Shown here one piece after another: positions 34,282-42,171 of a stretch of DNA of 64,000 nt. Made by a program: the position numbers and the translations under genes. Source of the DNA: Peptostreptococcaceae bacterium (GTDB lineage: Bacteria; Bacillota; Clostridia; Peptostreptococcales; Peptostreptococcaceae); contig CABIZO010000003.1 in the NCBI GenBank assembly GCA_902363255.1, positions 124,001 to 188,000 on the forward strand, given 5' to 3'. Below the pieces are notes generated by a model. That model was not told where the DNA came from. It saw nothing but the letters and a program-made list of their open reading frames with translations, and did not search any database. Position 1 is the stretch's first letter; each line of letters starts with the position of its first letter.

Positions 34282-34320
34282 AAATAAGCTGCTTATCATA
34301 AGAGATAAACAGCTTATTTG
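34282..34320 (-). terminator. Rho-independent terminator of the AraC/GyrI gene
   Basis: The arms AAATAAGCTG and CAGCTTATTT have inner pairing of TATC with GATA. A T run follows on the minus strand, about 30 bases after the stop codon. Confidence 0.82.
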
Positions 34321-34352
34321 TTTTTATTTGTATGTTTTTGTTAAATCTTATA

Positions 34353-35204
34353 TTATTTTTCTTTTATAGGTACCCATACTTCAAATACTGCATTATTAGG
34401 ATCTGCATTTAAATATAGCTCAATATCAGCTTCATTAGCATACTCATAAGAAGATGATGGTAACCATTCTGTTATTGCTCTTTTTTCAATTTCTTGTATT
34501 GATTCTGGCATTTTACCTTTCCCAGGAAATACAGCCCATGTACAAGGTGGTATTATATATTCATCCATTCCTGGCTTAATTTCTTTATCAGTTTCCACCC
34601 CAATATAATATTGCCACTTCTCTAAGTCATCCATACAAGCACTTACTCCAAGTACCCCTTTACTATTTTCATCCATAAGTGATATTACTTCATTTAACTT
34701 ACCATTTTGAGCTACTTCTCCCCAAAACATTGGCACTTCTCTAAAGCTTACTTCAATATTCTTTTCAAATTCTTTTTTTACACCAACTATTCTCATTTCA
34801 TCCTTTTTCACTATTCTATAATTCAAATCCTTCACTCCTTTTACAGTAATTTTAAAACTTATAGGAGGAAATGCCTTCAGGTATGCTCCTTCTTTACTTG
34901 CTACAGACGGTGAAACATTATGAATCTTTTGAAATGCTCTATTAAATGATGTAGGACTTTCATATCCGTATCTATAAGCCACATCAATTACCTTATCACC
35001 TTTTTGTAAATCAAATGCAGCTAAGGTCATCCTTCTTTGTCTTATATATTCAGACAAAGGCACTCCTGCAATATATGAAAACATTCTTTGAAAATGATAA
35101 GTACTACAACAAGCTATTTTTGCTGCCTTATCATAATCTATATTTCCCTGTAAATTATCTTCAATATATTTAATAGCTTCATTTAACTTATATAACCATT
35201 CCAT
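34353..35204 (-). CDS. AraC-family regulator with GyrI-like effector domain
   Basis: This 283-residue regulator starts at the ATG at 35204, with AAGGAG about eight bases upstream; another ATG two codons earlier is too close to that site. The N-terminal AraC domain has two helix-turn-helix units (LQGNIDYDKAAKIACCSTYHFQRMF and DVAYRYGYESPTSFNRAF). Residues from about 125 onward form a GyrI-like/SOUL-type effector domain (FREVPMFWGEVAQNG, WAVFPGKGKMPESIQE). Proteins of this build, like Rob or SbmC-linked regulators, respond to drugs or amphipathic ligands. Target genes are not evident here. Confidence 0.9.
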   Translation of the reverse strand: MEWLYKLNEAIKYIEDNLQGNIDYDKAAKIACCSTYHFQRMFSYIAGVPLSEYIRQRRMTLAAFDLQKGDKVIDVAYRYGYESPTSFNRAFQKIHNVSPSVASKEGAYLKAFPPISFKITVKGVKDLNYRIVKKDEMRIVGVKKEFEKNIEVSFREVPMFWGEVAQNGKLNEVISLMDENSKGVLGVSACMDDLEKWQYYIGVETDKEIKPGMDEYIIPPCTWAVFPGKGKMPESIQEIEKRAITEWLPSSSYEYANEADIELYLNADPNNAVFEVWVPIKEK

Positions 35205-35586
35205 CAACATCTCTCCTTTGATTAATAGTATATTTGAATAAAAATATAAAAACCTCTCATTTCATGCACAATAATGAGAGGAATACAATCTTAACACTAT
35301 TTATTAAATTCAAGATATATACAAAAAATCCTTTATTATCATAAAATATTACACTGTATTTCAAATTAGAATTTTCTTACCCAAATTAGCTCATATTAAA
35401 ACTTTTTATTTCTTTTAAGTTAATTTTTCATTAAAAACACTAAACTAAAAAAAATTTACTTTAATTCTACATGGGTTTATAATAATTAATACTTACTTAT
35501 AACATAGATTTTATCCATTTAATATTTCTCATTTTGCATAAACTTTGCATATTTATATATATAATAAATATATGAAGGTGACTTGT
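35205..35586. other. Intergenic stretch with an orphan terminator
   Basis: This AT-rich stretch of 382 bases lies between the divergent AraC/GyrI and DUF2974 genes. It holds a hairpin at 35253-35281 and otherwise long A/T runs. No coding sequence or known riboswitch was recognised. Confidence 0.6.
35253..35281 (-). terminator. Orphan intrinsic terminator upstream of the AraC/GyrI gene
   Basis: The arms CCTCTCATT and AATGAGAGG flank an 11-base loop. On the minus strand a TTTTTATATTTTTA tail follows. It sits about 50 bases before the AraC/GyrI start, where it would attenuate that gene or end a short upstream transcript. Confidence 0.6.
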
Positions 35587-36720
35587 ATGAGAAATATTAT
35601 TGATTATGTGGAGAATGAATTTCACACTTTGAGTGAAAAAAAATTTAATCCGGTAGACTCTCTTGTTCTTTCTCAAGTAACAAACTACTTTTATGATGAT
35701 TTAGTTGGCAACCTATCTAGTTTAAAGCCTCCTATATACTTTAAAGATTTATTAAAGGCTGAGTATTTTGAAAAGATGTTCAGATCTTTTATCATACCTA
35801 AAAAAAATAAGCAATTACTATTTGCCTTATCAGCCAGCCCAAGATTCAGAAACATTCAGATTAATTATCATGTATCAAAAATTGACCCTATAGCCGAAGA
35901 ACAGTTTTCTGCTACAACTTTTATAATTAATAATGAATTTGCTTATTTAGGTTTTAGAGGAACAGATAATACTGTTGTTGGTTGGAAGGAAGATTTCAAC
36001 ATGGCTTTTGTAAGCCCTGTTCCTAGTCAAGTAGAAGGTGTTAAATATGTAAATACTGTATCCAAATTAATTCCTCACAAATTATACATTGGAGGTCACT
36101 CTAAGGGTGGTAACATTGCTGTTTACTCTGCTATAAATTGCAATGAAAGTATTAAATCTAGAATAGTTACAGTTTATAGTCACGATGGTCCAGGATTTAG
36201 AGAAGAAGTAACTAAAAGTGACGAATTTAAATCTATTAGAAATAAAATTAATAAAACAATACCATATTCTTCTTTAGTAGGAATATTACTTGAGAATCAT
36301 GAAGATTATCATGTTGTAAAAAGTAATGGCATAGGTGGTATTATGCAACATGATCCATTTTCATGGGAAGTTGGAAAGGATAATTTCATTTATATGAGCG
36401 AATTGTCTGCAAAATCTAAGTATGTAAATAAAACTTTAAATAAATGGCTTAGTGAAATATCAGATGATAAACGTAAACAATTTATAGAAGCATTATTTGA
36501 TATCTTAGATTCTACAAAATCAGAAACTATTACTGATATTGCAGTTAATTGGAAAACTAATTTGCCTATTATTTTAGATGCTATAAAGAACATGGACCCT
36601 GAAGAAAAAATACTCATAATGGAATTATTTAGACAGTTGGCTGTTTTGTCCATCAAAAACAAGTCAAGTAATGATAAAAATTATGTAGTTTTGCAAAGGA
36701 AGGGTACGGATAAACTATAA
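35587..36720 (+). CDS. DUF2974 (Mbeg1-like) alpha/beta hydrolase
   Basis: This 377-residue protein starts at the ATG at 35587 (GAAGGTG seven bases upstream; an earlier in-frame ATG 42 bases before lacks one). The lipase-like nucleophile elbow GGHSKGGN is present with LGFRGTDNT before it and YSHDGPGF after it, the signature of DUF2974 in the alpha/beta hydrolase superfamily. The likely catalytic residues are the Ser of GHSKGG, an Asp and a His near NHEDYHVV. Substrate unknown. No signal peptide, so cytoplasmic. Confidence 0.88.
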   Translation: MRNIIDYVENEFHTLSEKKFNPVDSLVLSQVTNYFYDDLVGNLSSLKPPIYFKDLLKAEYFEKMFRSFIIPKKNKQLLFALSASPRFRNIQINYHVSKIDPIAEEQFSATTFIINNEFAYLGFRGTDNTVVGWKEDFNMAFVSPVPSQVEGVKYVNTVSKLIPHKLYIGGHSKGGNIAVYSAINCNESIKSRIVTVYSHDGPGFREEVTKSDEFKSIRNKINKTIPYSSLVGILLENHEDYHVVKSNGIGGIMQHDPFSWEVGKDNFIYMSELSAKSKYVNKTLNKWLSEISDDKRKQFIEALFDILDSTKSETITDIAVNWKTNLPIILDAIKNMDPEEKILIMELFRQLAVLSIKNKSSNDKNYVVLQRKGTDKL

Positions 36721-36756
36721 GTTTTCCATTATTAAAAATTGATTATTTAATCTAAA

Positions 36757-36797
36757 AAACTGTAATGAAATCATAACTAAATCTCATTACAGTTTTC
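36757..36797. terminator. Bidirectional terminator
   Basis: The arms AAACTGTAATGA and TCATTACAGTTT lie between the DUF2974 and ppnP genes. Confidence 0.88.
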
Positions 36798-36800
36798 TTA

Positions 36801-37115
36801 TTATTTATTCTTATAAGAACAACAATAATCTGCGTAAGTTTTAACTTTTACTTTAAAAGCTGATTTTTCTGGAACTACAAAACTATCTCCTTCTTTGTAA
36901 GTTCTAAATTCAGTTTCACCAGGTAGACAAATCTCCATTTCTCCACCTATAACCTCCATTAATTCTTCCACACCAGTGTTAAATTCATATTCACCTGGCA
37001 TCATAAAACCTAGAGTTTTTCTTTCACCATTTTCTAAATATATAGTTCTACTAGTTACCTTTCCATCAAAATATACTGTAGATTTTTTTATAACTTTTAC
37101 ATTATTTAATTCCAT
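36801..37115 (-). CDS. ppnP: Pyrimidine/purine nucleoside phosphorylase (DUF1255, YaiE)
   Basis: This 104-residue cupin is of the PpnP type, which cleaves several nucleosides with phosphate to base and ribose-1-phosphate. Family features are VYFDGKVTSRTIYLENGERKTLG near the start (split here: VYFDGKVTSRT, GERKTLGFMMPGEYEF), then VIGGEMEI and EGDSFVVPEKSAFKVKV. It lies one base after proC and so belongs to the same transcript, though nucleoside turnover has no obvious link to proline. Confidence 0.9.
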   Translation of the reverse strand: MELNNVKVIKKSTVYFDGKVTSRTIYLENGERKTLGFMMPGEYEFNTGVEELMEVIGGEMEICLPGETEFRTYKEGDSFVVPEKSAFKVKVKTYADYCCSYKNK

Positions 37116-37116
37116 C

Positions 37117-37917
37117 TTATAACCCCCTAGCTTTATTTACACAAGCTTTCATACATTCTATTATTGCACTTCTAAATCCTTTTTCTTCTAATACCCTAAC
37201 TGATTCTATAGTAGTTCCTCCTGGAGAGCAAACCATGTCTTTTAATTCTCCTGGATGCATACCAGTATCTAAAACCATTTTTGCACTTCCCATTACTGCT
37301 TGTGCTGCAAATTTATAAGCCTTATCTCTAGGCATTCCGTCTAAAACTGCTCCATCTGCTAAAGCTTCTATAAACATATATACATATGCTGGAGAAGAAC
37401 CACTTACAGATACCACAACATCCATTAAGTTTTCTCCCACAACTTCTACTTTTCCAAATCCACTTAAAATATTACATACATAATCTAACTCTTCTTTAGT
37501 TACTAAATCATTGCGGCAAACCCCTGTTATACCTTCACAAACTAATGCTGGAGTATTTGGCATTGTTCTTACTATTTTCACATCCTTACCAAATAAAGAG
37601 TTTAATCTTTCTAAAGTTTGACCTGGCGCTATAGTTACTATGATTTGATTTTCTCTTACATGGTCTTTTATTTCATTTATTACTGTTGCATAATATTGAG
37701 GTTTTACTGCTAAAACAACTACTTCAGCTTCTTCTATTACTTTTAAGTTATCTTCTGTAGTCTCAATATTTAAACTTTCCTTTGCTGCAGCTAAACTTGG
37801 AGCATAAGCATCTGATGCTATAATTTCGTCACAAGGAATAATTTCATTTCTTATGATACCTCCCATCATAGCCTTAGACATATTTCCTGCTCCTATAAAT
37901 CCTAATTTTTTACTCAT
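37117..37917 (-). CDS. proC: Pyrroline-5-carboxylate reductase
   Basis: This 266-residue enzyme reduces 1-pyrroline-5-carboxylate to proline with NAD(P)H. The N-terminal Rossmann fold shows GFIGAGNMSKAM and VVLAVKPQ. The dimer and substrate region shows VRTMPNTPALV, SVSGSSPAYVYMFIEALADG and CSPGGTTIESVRVLE. It follows hypD on the same strand, so the dehydration product of hydroxyproline is reduced directly to proline. A strong hairpin lies between the two genes. Confidence 0.95.
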   Translation of the reverse strand: MSKKLGFIGAGNMSKAMMGGIIRNEIIPCDEIIASDAYAPSLAAAKESLNIETTEDNLKVIEEAEVVVLAVKPQYYATVINEIKDHVRENQIIVTIAPGQTLERLNSLFGKDVKIVRTMPNTPALVCEGITGVCRNDLVTKEELDYVCNILSGFGKVEVVGENLMDVVVSVSGSSPAYVYMFIEALADGAVLDGMPRDKAYKFAAQAVMGSAKMVLDTGMHPGELKDMVCSPGGTTIESVRVLEEKGFRSAIIECMKACVNKARGL

Positions 37918-37943
37918 ACTAAATGTCTCCCTTTCCTAAATTA

Positions 37944-37985
37944 ACACTGTAGTTACTATTTATATTTTTATAGTAACTACAGTGT
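37944..37985 (-). promoter_or_regulatory. Perfect 16-bp hairpin between hypD and proC
   Basis: ACACTGTAGTTACTAT and its exact inverse flank a ten-base loop. It lies in the 112-base gap after hypD and before proC. No T tail follows on the minus strand, so it is more likely an mRNA processing, stabilising or partial termination element than a full terminator. Confidence 0.7.
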
Positions 37986-38029
37986 ATATTTATAATAAGT
38001 TTTAATTTTTTATATAAACCAAATAAAGA

Positions 38030-40399
38030 TTATAAAGCTTGTTCAGTACGCTCAATTATCTCATCTTGAAGAGCCTTACTTAAATTTCTGAAGTGATCGC
38101 TATAACCAGCAACACGAACTATTAAGTCTTTATACTCCTGTGGATTATTTTGAGCATTTATTAAAGTTTGTCTGTCTATTACATTAAATTGTATATGATG
38201 TCCATCCATATCAAAGTAAGCTCTAACTAAGTTAGCCATTTGATCTAAACCATTTTCACCAGCTACTACACCTGGAGTGAATTTTTGATTTAGTAATGTT
38301 CCACCAGTTCTTAAATGATCCATTTTAGATGCAGATTTTATAACTGCAGTAGGTCCATTTATATCTCCACCCTTAGATGGTGATATGCCTTCAGATACTG
38401 GCTTATGAGCAAGTCTTCCATCTGGAGAAGCCATCATTACTTCACCAAAGTAAACGTGACAAGTTGTTGGAAGCATATTTATTCTATATTGCCCCCCCTT
38501 CATGTTTGGTCTACCAGTTATTGTTTTTTGGTAGAAGTTGAATACATCTTGCATAATATCATCTGCATAATCATTATCATTTCCGTATTTAGGTGTTTTG
38601 TTGCTTACTAAGTTCTTGATTATTTCATATCCTTCAAAGTTATTTTCTAAAGCATTCATTAATTCTTCCATTGAAAACTTTTGCTTATCAAATACATTGT
38701 ATTTAATTGATGCAAGTGAGTCTGTTATTGTACCTATACCAACACCTTGAATGTAGTTAGTATTATATCTTGCTCCTCCAGCATTATAGTCTTTGCCTGT
38801 AGATATGCAGTCATTTGTTATTATTGATAAGAATGGAGCAGGCATATATCTAGCATAAATTTCTTCTATTACATTGCTCCCTTTTATTTTTATATCTAAG
38901 AAGTACTCTATTTGCTTTTTATAAGCTTCAAATAACTCTTCATATGATTTGAAATCTTTAGCATATCCAAGTTGTAATCCTAATTGCTTTTTACTTACCT
39001 TATCGTAACCATTATATAAAGTAAGCTCTAATATTTTAGGAAGATTGAAATATCCTGTTAATATATAAGCTTCATTTCCAAATGCTCCAGTTTCAACACA
39101 TCCACTAGTTCCACCTAGTCTAGCATCTTCTATAGATTTTCCTGCATTTAATAACTCTTGTATTATTGCTTCTGTATTATAGAATGCTGGTTGACCCCAA
39201 CCTTTTCTTGATATTTCACAAGCTCTTTTTAAGAATTTACGAGGAGTTTTTTTGCTTATTTGTACATTTGAGCTTGGTTGTAATAATTTCATTTCATCCA
39301 TGCAATCAAGTATTAAATAAGAAACATCATTAACTCCGTCCTTACCATCTTCAGTAATACCACCAGTATTTATATTAGCGAAGTCAGTGTAAGTTCCACT
39401 TTCTTTTAATGTTATACCTACCTTAGGTGGCGCTGGTTGATTGTTAAATTTAACCCATAGATTTTCTAACAACTCTAAAGCTTTTTCATCGTCTAAATCT
39501 CCAGCTTCCACATCTTTTTCATAGAATGGATATAAATGTTGATCTAATCTTCCTGGACTATATGCATCCCATGGGTTTAACTCAGTAGTTACTCCTAAAT
39601 GTACAAACCAATACATTTGAATTGCTTGCCAATAAGTTTTAGGCTTGTGTGCAGGAACTACATCACAGTTTGCTGCTATTTGTAATAACTCTTCTTTTCT
39701 TACTGGATCAGTTTCCACCTCTGCTAATTCTCTAGCATAAGCTGCATATCTTTTACCTAGGATTATTATTGCATCACAACATATATCCATGGCATTTAAT
39801 TGAGCAACCTTATCTATTGCTTCTTTATCATTAAAATAATCTATTTTTTCTTTTGCTGCTTTTATATCTGCTTTATAATCTAAAAATCCCTTTTCATATA
39901 TTTTCTTTGAACCCACAGTATGACCTGGTCCACGTTGTTCCATAAATTCTGTAAATATTCCATTTTCATAACAAACTTTCCACTCATCAGTCATAGCATT
40001 TAAAATCTTATGTCTTATAGAACGTTTTTCCCAGAAAGGAATTATTTTTTCCTCTTGTAATTTCATATCTTCTTCAGTAACTTTGAAGAAAATTAACTCT
40101 CTATTATTCATAACTTTCATATCTTCTAAAGTATGACAACAAAGTTCTGGGAAAGATGGTGATGATTGAGGTGAATCACCTTTTTCACCAACTATTAATT
40201 CTCCCTCATTGATACAAAGTGTTTTATTTTCCATAAAATGTTTAAATGCTAAAGCTCTCATTTCTGGAACTGAAACAGAGCCTTCATATTCCATATAAGC
40301 ATCTGTCATTAAGTCTGCTCTTTCCATATAAATATGCGGAGTAGCTTCCACACTTTGCTTTCTTAACTTTTTAATTCTTTCATTCATTCCTCTTTCCAT
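38030..40399 (-). CDS. hypD: trans-4-hydroxy-L-proline dehydratase (glycyl radical enzyme)
   Basis: This 789-residue glycyl radical enzyme removes water from trans-4-hydroxy-L-proline to give 1-pyrroline-5-carboxylate. The thiyl cysteine lies in GGTSGCVETG (about residue 435), and the radical glycine in VRVAGYSDHF (Gly765, 25 residues from the end). Length and whole sequence match C. difficile HypD from memory. The start ATG has AGGGGG seven bases upstream, overlapping the stop region of the activase gene (gap of three bases). The product is passed to ProC next in line, so collagen-derived hydroxyproline becomes proline for Stickland reduction. The enzyme is oxygen sensitive by nature. Confidence 0.95.
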   Translation of the reverse strand: MERGMNERIKKLRKQSVEATPHIYMERADLMTDAYMEYEGSVSVPEMRALAFKHFMENKTLCINEGELIVGEKGDSPQSSPSFPELCCHTLEDMKVMNNRELIFFKVTEEDMKLQEEKIIPFWEKRSIRHKILNAMTDEWKVCYENGIFTEFMEQRGPGHTVGSKKIYEKGFLDYKADIKAAKEKIDYFNDKEAIDKVAQLNAMDICCDAIIILGKRYAAYARELAEVETDPVRKEELLQIAANCDVVPAHKPKTYWQAIQMYWFVHLGVTTELNPWDAYSPGRLDQHLYPFYEKDVEAGDLDDEKALELLENLWVKFNNQPAPPKVGITLKESGTYTDFANINTGGITEDGKDGVNDVSYLILDCMDEMKLLQPSSNVQISKKTPRKFLKRACEISRKGWGQPAFYNTEAIIQELLNAGKSIEDARLGGTSGCVETGAFGNEAYILTGYFNLPKILELTLYNGYDKVSKKQLGLQLGYAKDFKSYEELFEAYKKQIEYFLDIKIKGSNVIEEIYARYMPAPFLSIITNDCISTGKDYNAGGARYNTNYIQGVGIGTITDSLASIKYNVFDKQKFSMEELMNALENNFEGYEIIKNLVSNKTPKYGNDNDYADDIMQDVFNFYQKTITGRPNMKGGQYRINMLPTTCHVYFGEVMMASPDGRLAHKPVSEGISPSKGGDINGPTAVIKSASKMDHLRTGGTLLNQKFTPGVVAGENGLDQMANLVRAYFDMDGHHIQFNVIDRQTLINAQNNPQEYKDLIVRVAGYSDHFRNLSKALQDEIIERTEQAL

Positions 40400-40402
40400 G
40401 TT

Positions 40403-41308
40403 CTAGCCCCCTATTTTTGTATTATTAAATCCATTTTTTATAAATAGTTCTTGTAGTTCTTTCATTCTATCTTTGCTTGGAGTTATAAAATCCTCTCCTT
40501 TGTACTTCATATCTAATCTGTCATATTTACTGCTGGCAATATTGTGATATGGTAATAAATTTACTTGTTTTGCACATATATTTTCTTTTAAAAATTTAAT
40601 TATTTCTTCCATATATTTATTATCATCATTTACAGTTCCTATAACTGGAATTCTTATATAAATATTTGCATTATTTTTACTTAAATATTTTAAATTGCTA
40701 AGTATAAGTTCATTTCCATTACCCATATACTTTTTATGCTTTTCATTATCCATAGTCTTTATGTCATAAAGGAAGGTATCTACATGAGGTAAAACCTTTT
40801 CATAATTAATCTCAGGCGCATATCCACATGTATCAATAGCCACGTTATATCCCTTCCTCTTTATTTTCTTTAATAAAGCAACTATAAAGCCACTATCTTG
40901 TAACATTACTTCCCCACCAGATAAAGTTACTCCCCCAAAAGAAGATTCATAAAACATACTATCTTTTTCAATTTCTTTCATTATGTCATTAATTGAATAT
41001 TCTCTACCCACGATTTCTCTGGCATTATTCACACAATAATCCAAACACTTCCCACACATTTCACAATTATCTCTATCATATTTAACTTTTCCACTTTCCT
41101 CATCTTTTGTGTTATGTGAGCAAATCTTAGTGCAATATAGACAATTAGTACATTTTTCTCTATTGAGCATTAATTCCTTTTTGAAATTTTGACTCTCTGG
41201 ATTATGACACCACCAACAATTTAATGCACAACCCTTAAAAAAAATTGTTGTCCTTATTCCATCTCCATCATGAATAGAGTACTTTTGAATATTTATTATA
41301 TTTGGCAT
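40403..41308 (-). CDS. hypE: HypD-activating radical SAM enzyme
   Basis: This is the glycyl radical activase of about 301 residues for HypD. The radical SAM cluster motif is KGCALNCWWCHNPE (CxxxCxxC). Two ferredoxin-type clusters follow (CTNCLYCTKIC and CEMCGKCLDYC). The SAM-binding GGVTLSGGE motif is present. Two ATGs lie two codons apart; the second (41308) is better spaced from GGGGAGG. It is first in the hyp operon and only three bases from hypD. The symbol is used for convenience. Confidence 0.92.
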   Translation of the reverse strand: MPNIINIQKYSIHDGDGIRTTIFFKGCALNCWWCHNPESQNFKKELMLNREKCTNCLYCTKICSHNTKDEESGKVKYDRDNCEMCGKCLDYCVNNAREIVGREYSINDIMKEIEKDSMFYESSFGGVTLSGGEVMLQDSGFIVALLKKIKRKGYNVAIDTCGYAPEINYEKVLPHVDTFLYDIKTMDNEKHKKYMGNGNELILSNLKYLSKNNANIYIRIPVIGTVNDDNKYMEEIIKFLKENICAKQVNLLPYHNIASSKYDRLDMKYKGEDFITPSKDRMKELQELFIKNGFNNTKIGG

Positions 41309-41330
41309 TTTCATAACCTCCCCTCATTTT

Positions 41331-41436
41331 TTCATATATATGAATTCTAAATCCTTATAATTTCATAGTAGTATATTGTTATTAATTTGTCATTTATTTT
41401 TTTCATTATTTTTTATATTTTTTCATTAATATGAAA
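41331..41436. promoter_or_regulatory. Two TTCAT-N4-ATGAA palindromes between hyp operon and XRE-cupin gene
   Basis: TTCATATATATGAA at 41331-41344 and TTTCATTAATATGAAA at 41421-41436 share the form TTCAT-N4-ATGAA. Their centres are 91 bp apart in the divergent promoter region. They are the natural binding sites for the XRE-cupin regulator. Confidence 0.7.
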
Positions 41437-41456
41437 TAATTATCTATTTATATAAG

Positions 41457-41485
41457 TTGACTTATTAAACATATTATTTTAATAT
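41457..41485 (+). promoter_or_regulatory. Sigma-A promoter of the XRE-cupin gene
   Basis: TTGACT at 41457-41462 and TAATAT at 41480-41485 are separated by 17 bases. They lie 41 bases before the ATG at 41526 and 20 bases after the second palindrome. Confidence 0.7.
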
Positions 41486-41525
41486 TTAAATTATCAATAA
41501 TAAATATCCAAGGGGAGTTAAGTTA

Positions 41526-42098
41526 ATGAACTATAATACTGCTATAGGTTTAAAAATAAAAGAACTAAGAACTGCAAAAAAATTCACTCTTAAATACTTA
41601 AGTGAAGAAACTAATTTATCCATAGGCTTTTTATCTCAATTAGAAAGGGGGATGACCAGTGTTGCTGTAGATTCTCTTGCTAAAATCGCAAATGTACTAG
41701 AAGTCAATGTTTTGGACTTCTTTGACTATCCAAAAGAAAGTAATAAATCTTGTATCACAAGAAGTTATGATAGAAAGTATACTGCTATAGATTCGGAAAT
41801 TATCCAATATACTTTAAATAAAGATACCTTTGCTTATGATATGCTTCCAAGAATCCAAGAAATCATGCCTCATAAGTATAATGACGCTGAAGATATAGAA
41901 CTATACTCTCATGATGGAGAAGAATTTATCTATGTACTTGAAGGTATTTTGACTTTAAATGTTGATAATACAATAACTGATTTATATCCTGGTGATAGTG
42001 CGCATATTAAATCTACTTCACCACATAACTGGAGTAATAACACATCAAAAATCGTAAAAATACTTACAGTAAATACTCCTAACCCTTTTAAAAAATAA
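41526..42098 (+). CDS. XRE-cupin regulator, divergent from the hydroxyproline operon
   Basis: This 190-residue protein has an N-terminal XRE helix-turn-helix (LKYLSEETNLSIGFLSQLERG) and a C-terminal cupin_2 domain (SHDGEEFIYVLEGILTLNVDN, YPGDSAHIKSTSPHNW). This build is typical of PuuR/SutR-like regulators that sense small metabolites such as amines or amino acids in the cupin pocket. The divergent position next to the hyp genes suggests that hydroxyproline or proline is the ligand. A good GGGGAG ribosome binding site lies seven bases before the ATG. Confidence 0.9.
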   Translation: MNYNTAIGLKIKELRTAKKFTLKYLSEETNLSIGFLSQLERGMTSVAVDSLAKIANVLEVNVLDFFDYPKESNKSCITRSYDRKYTAIDSEIIQYTLNKDTFAYDMLPRIQEIMPHKYNDAEDIELYSHDGEEFIYVLEGILTLNVDNTITDLYPGDSAHIKSTSPHNWSNNTSKIVKILTVNTPNPFKK

Positions 42099-42130
42099 TT
42101 TCATGAAAATGAAAAATAATAATATAATAA

Positions 42131-42165
42131 AAAAGAGCTATGTTAATTTATCATAGCTCTTTTTT
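42131..42165. terminator. Bidirectional terminator
   Basis: The arms AAAAGAGCTATG and CATAGCTCTTTT lie between the XRE-cupin gene and the convergent surface protein gene. Confidence 0.92.
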
Positions 42166-42171
42166 ATTACA

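Noticed and set aside
41457..41485. Sigma-54 (-24/-12) promoter for the hyp or cys genes
   Set aside because: No TGGCAC-N5-TTGC-type element was seen in these upstream regions; the hyp side shows a normal sigma-A promoter and the Fis-type regulator has no AAA+ domain.
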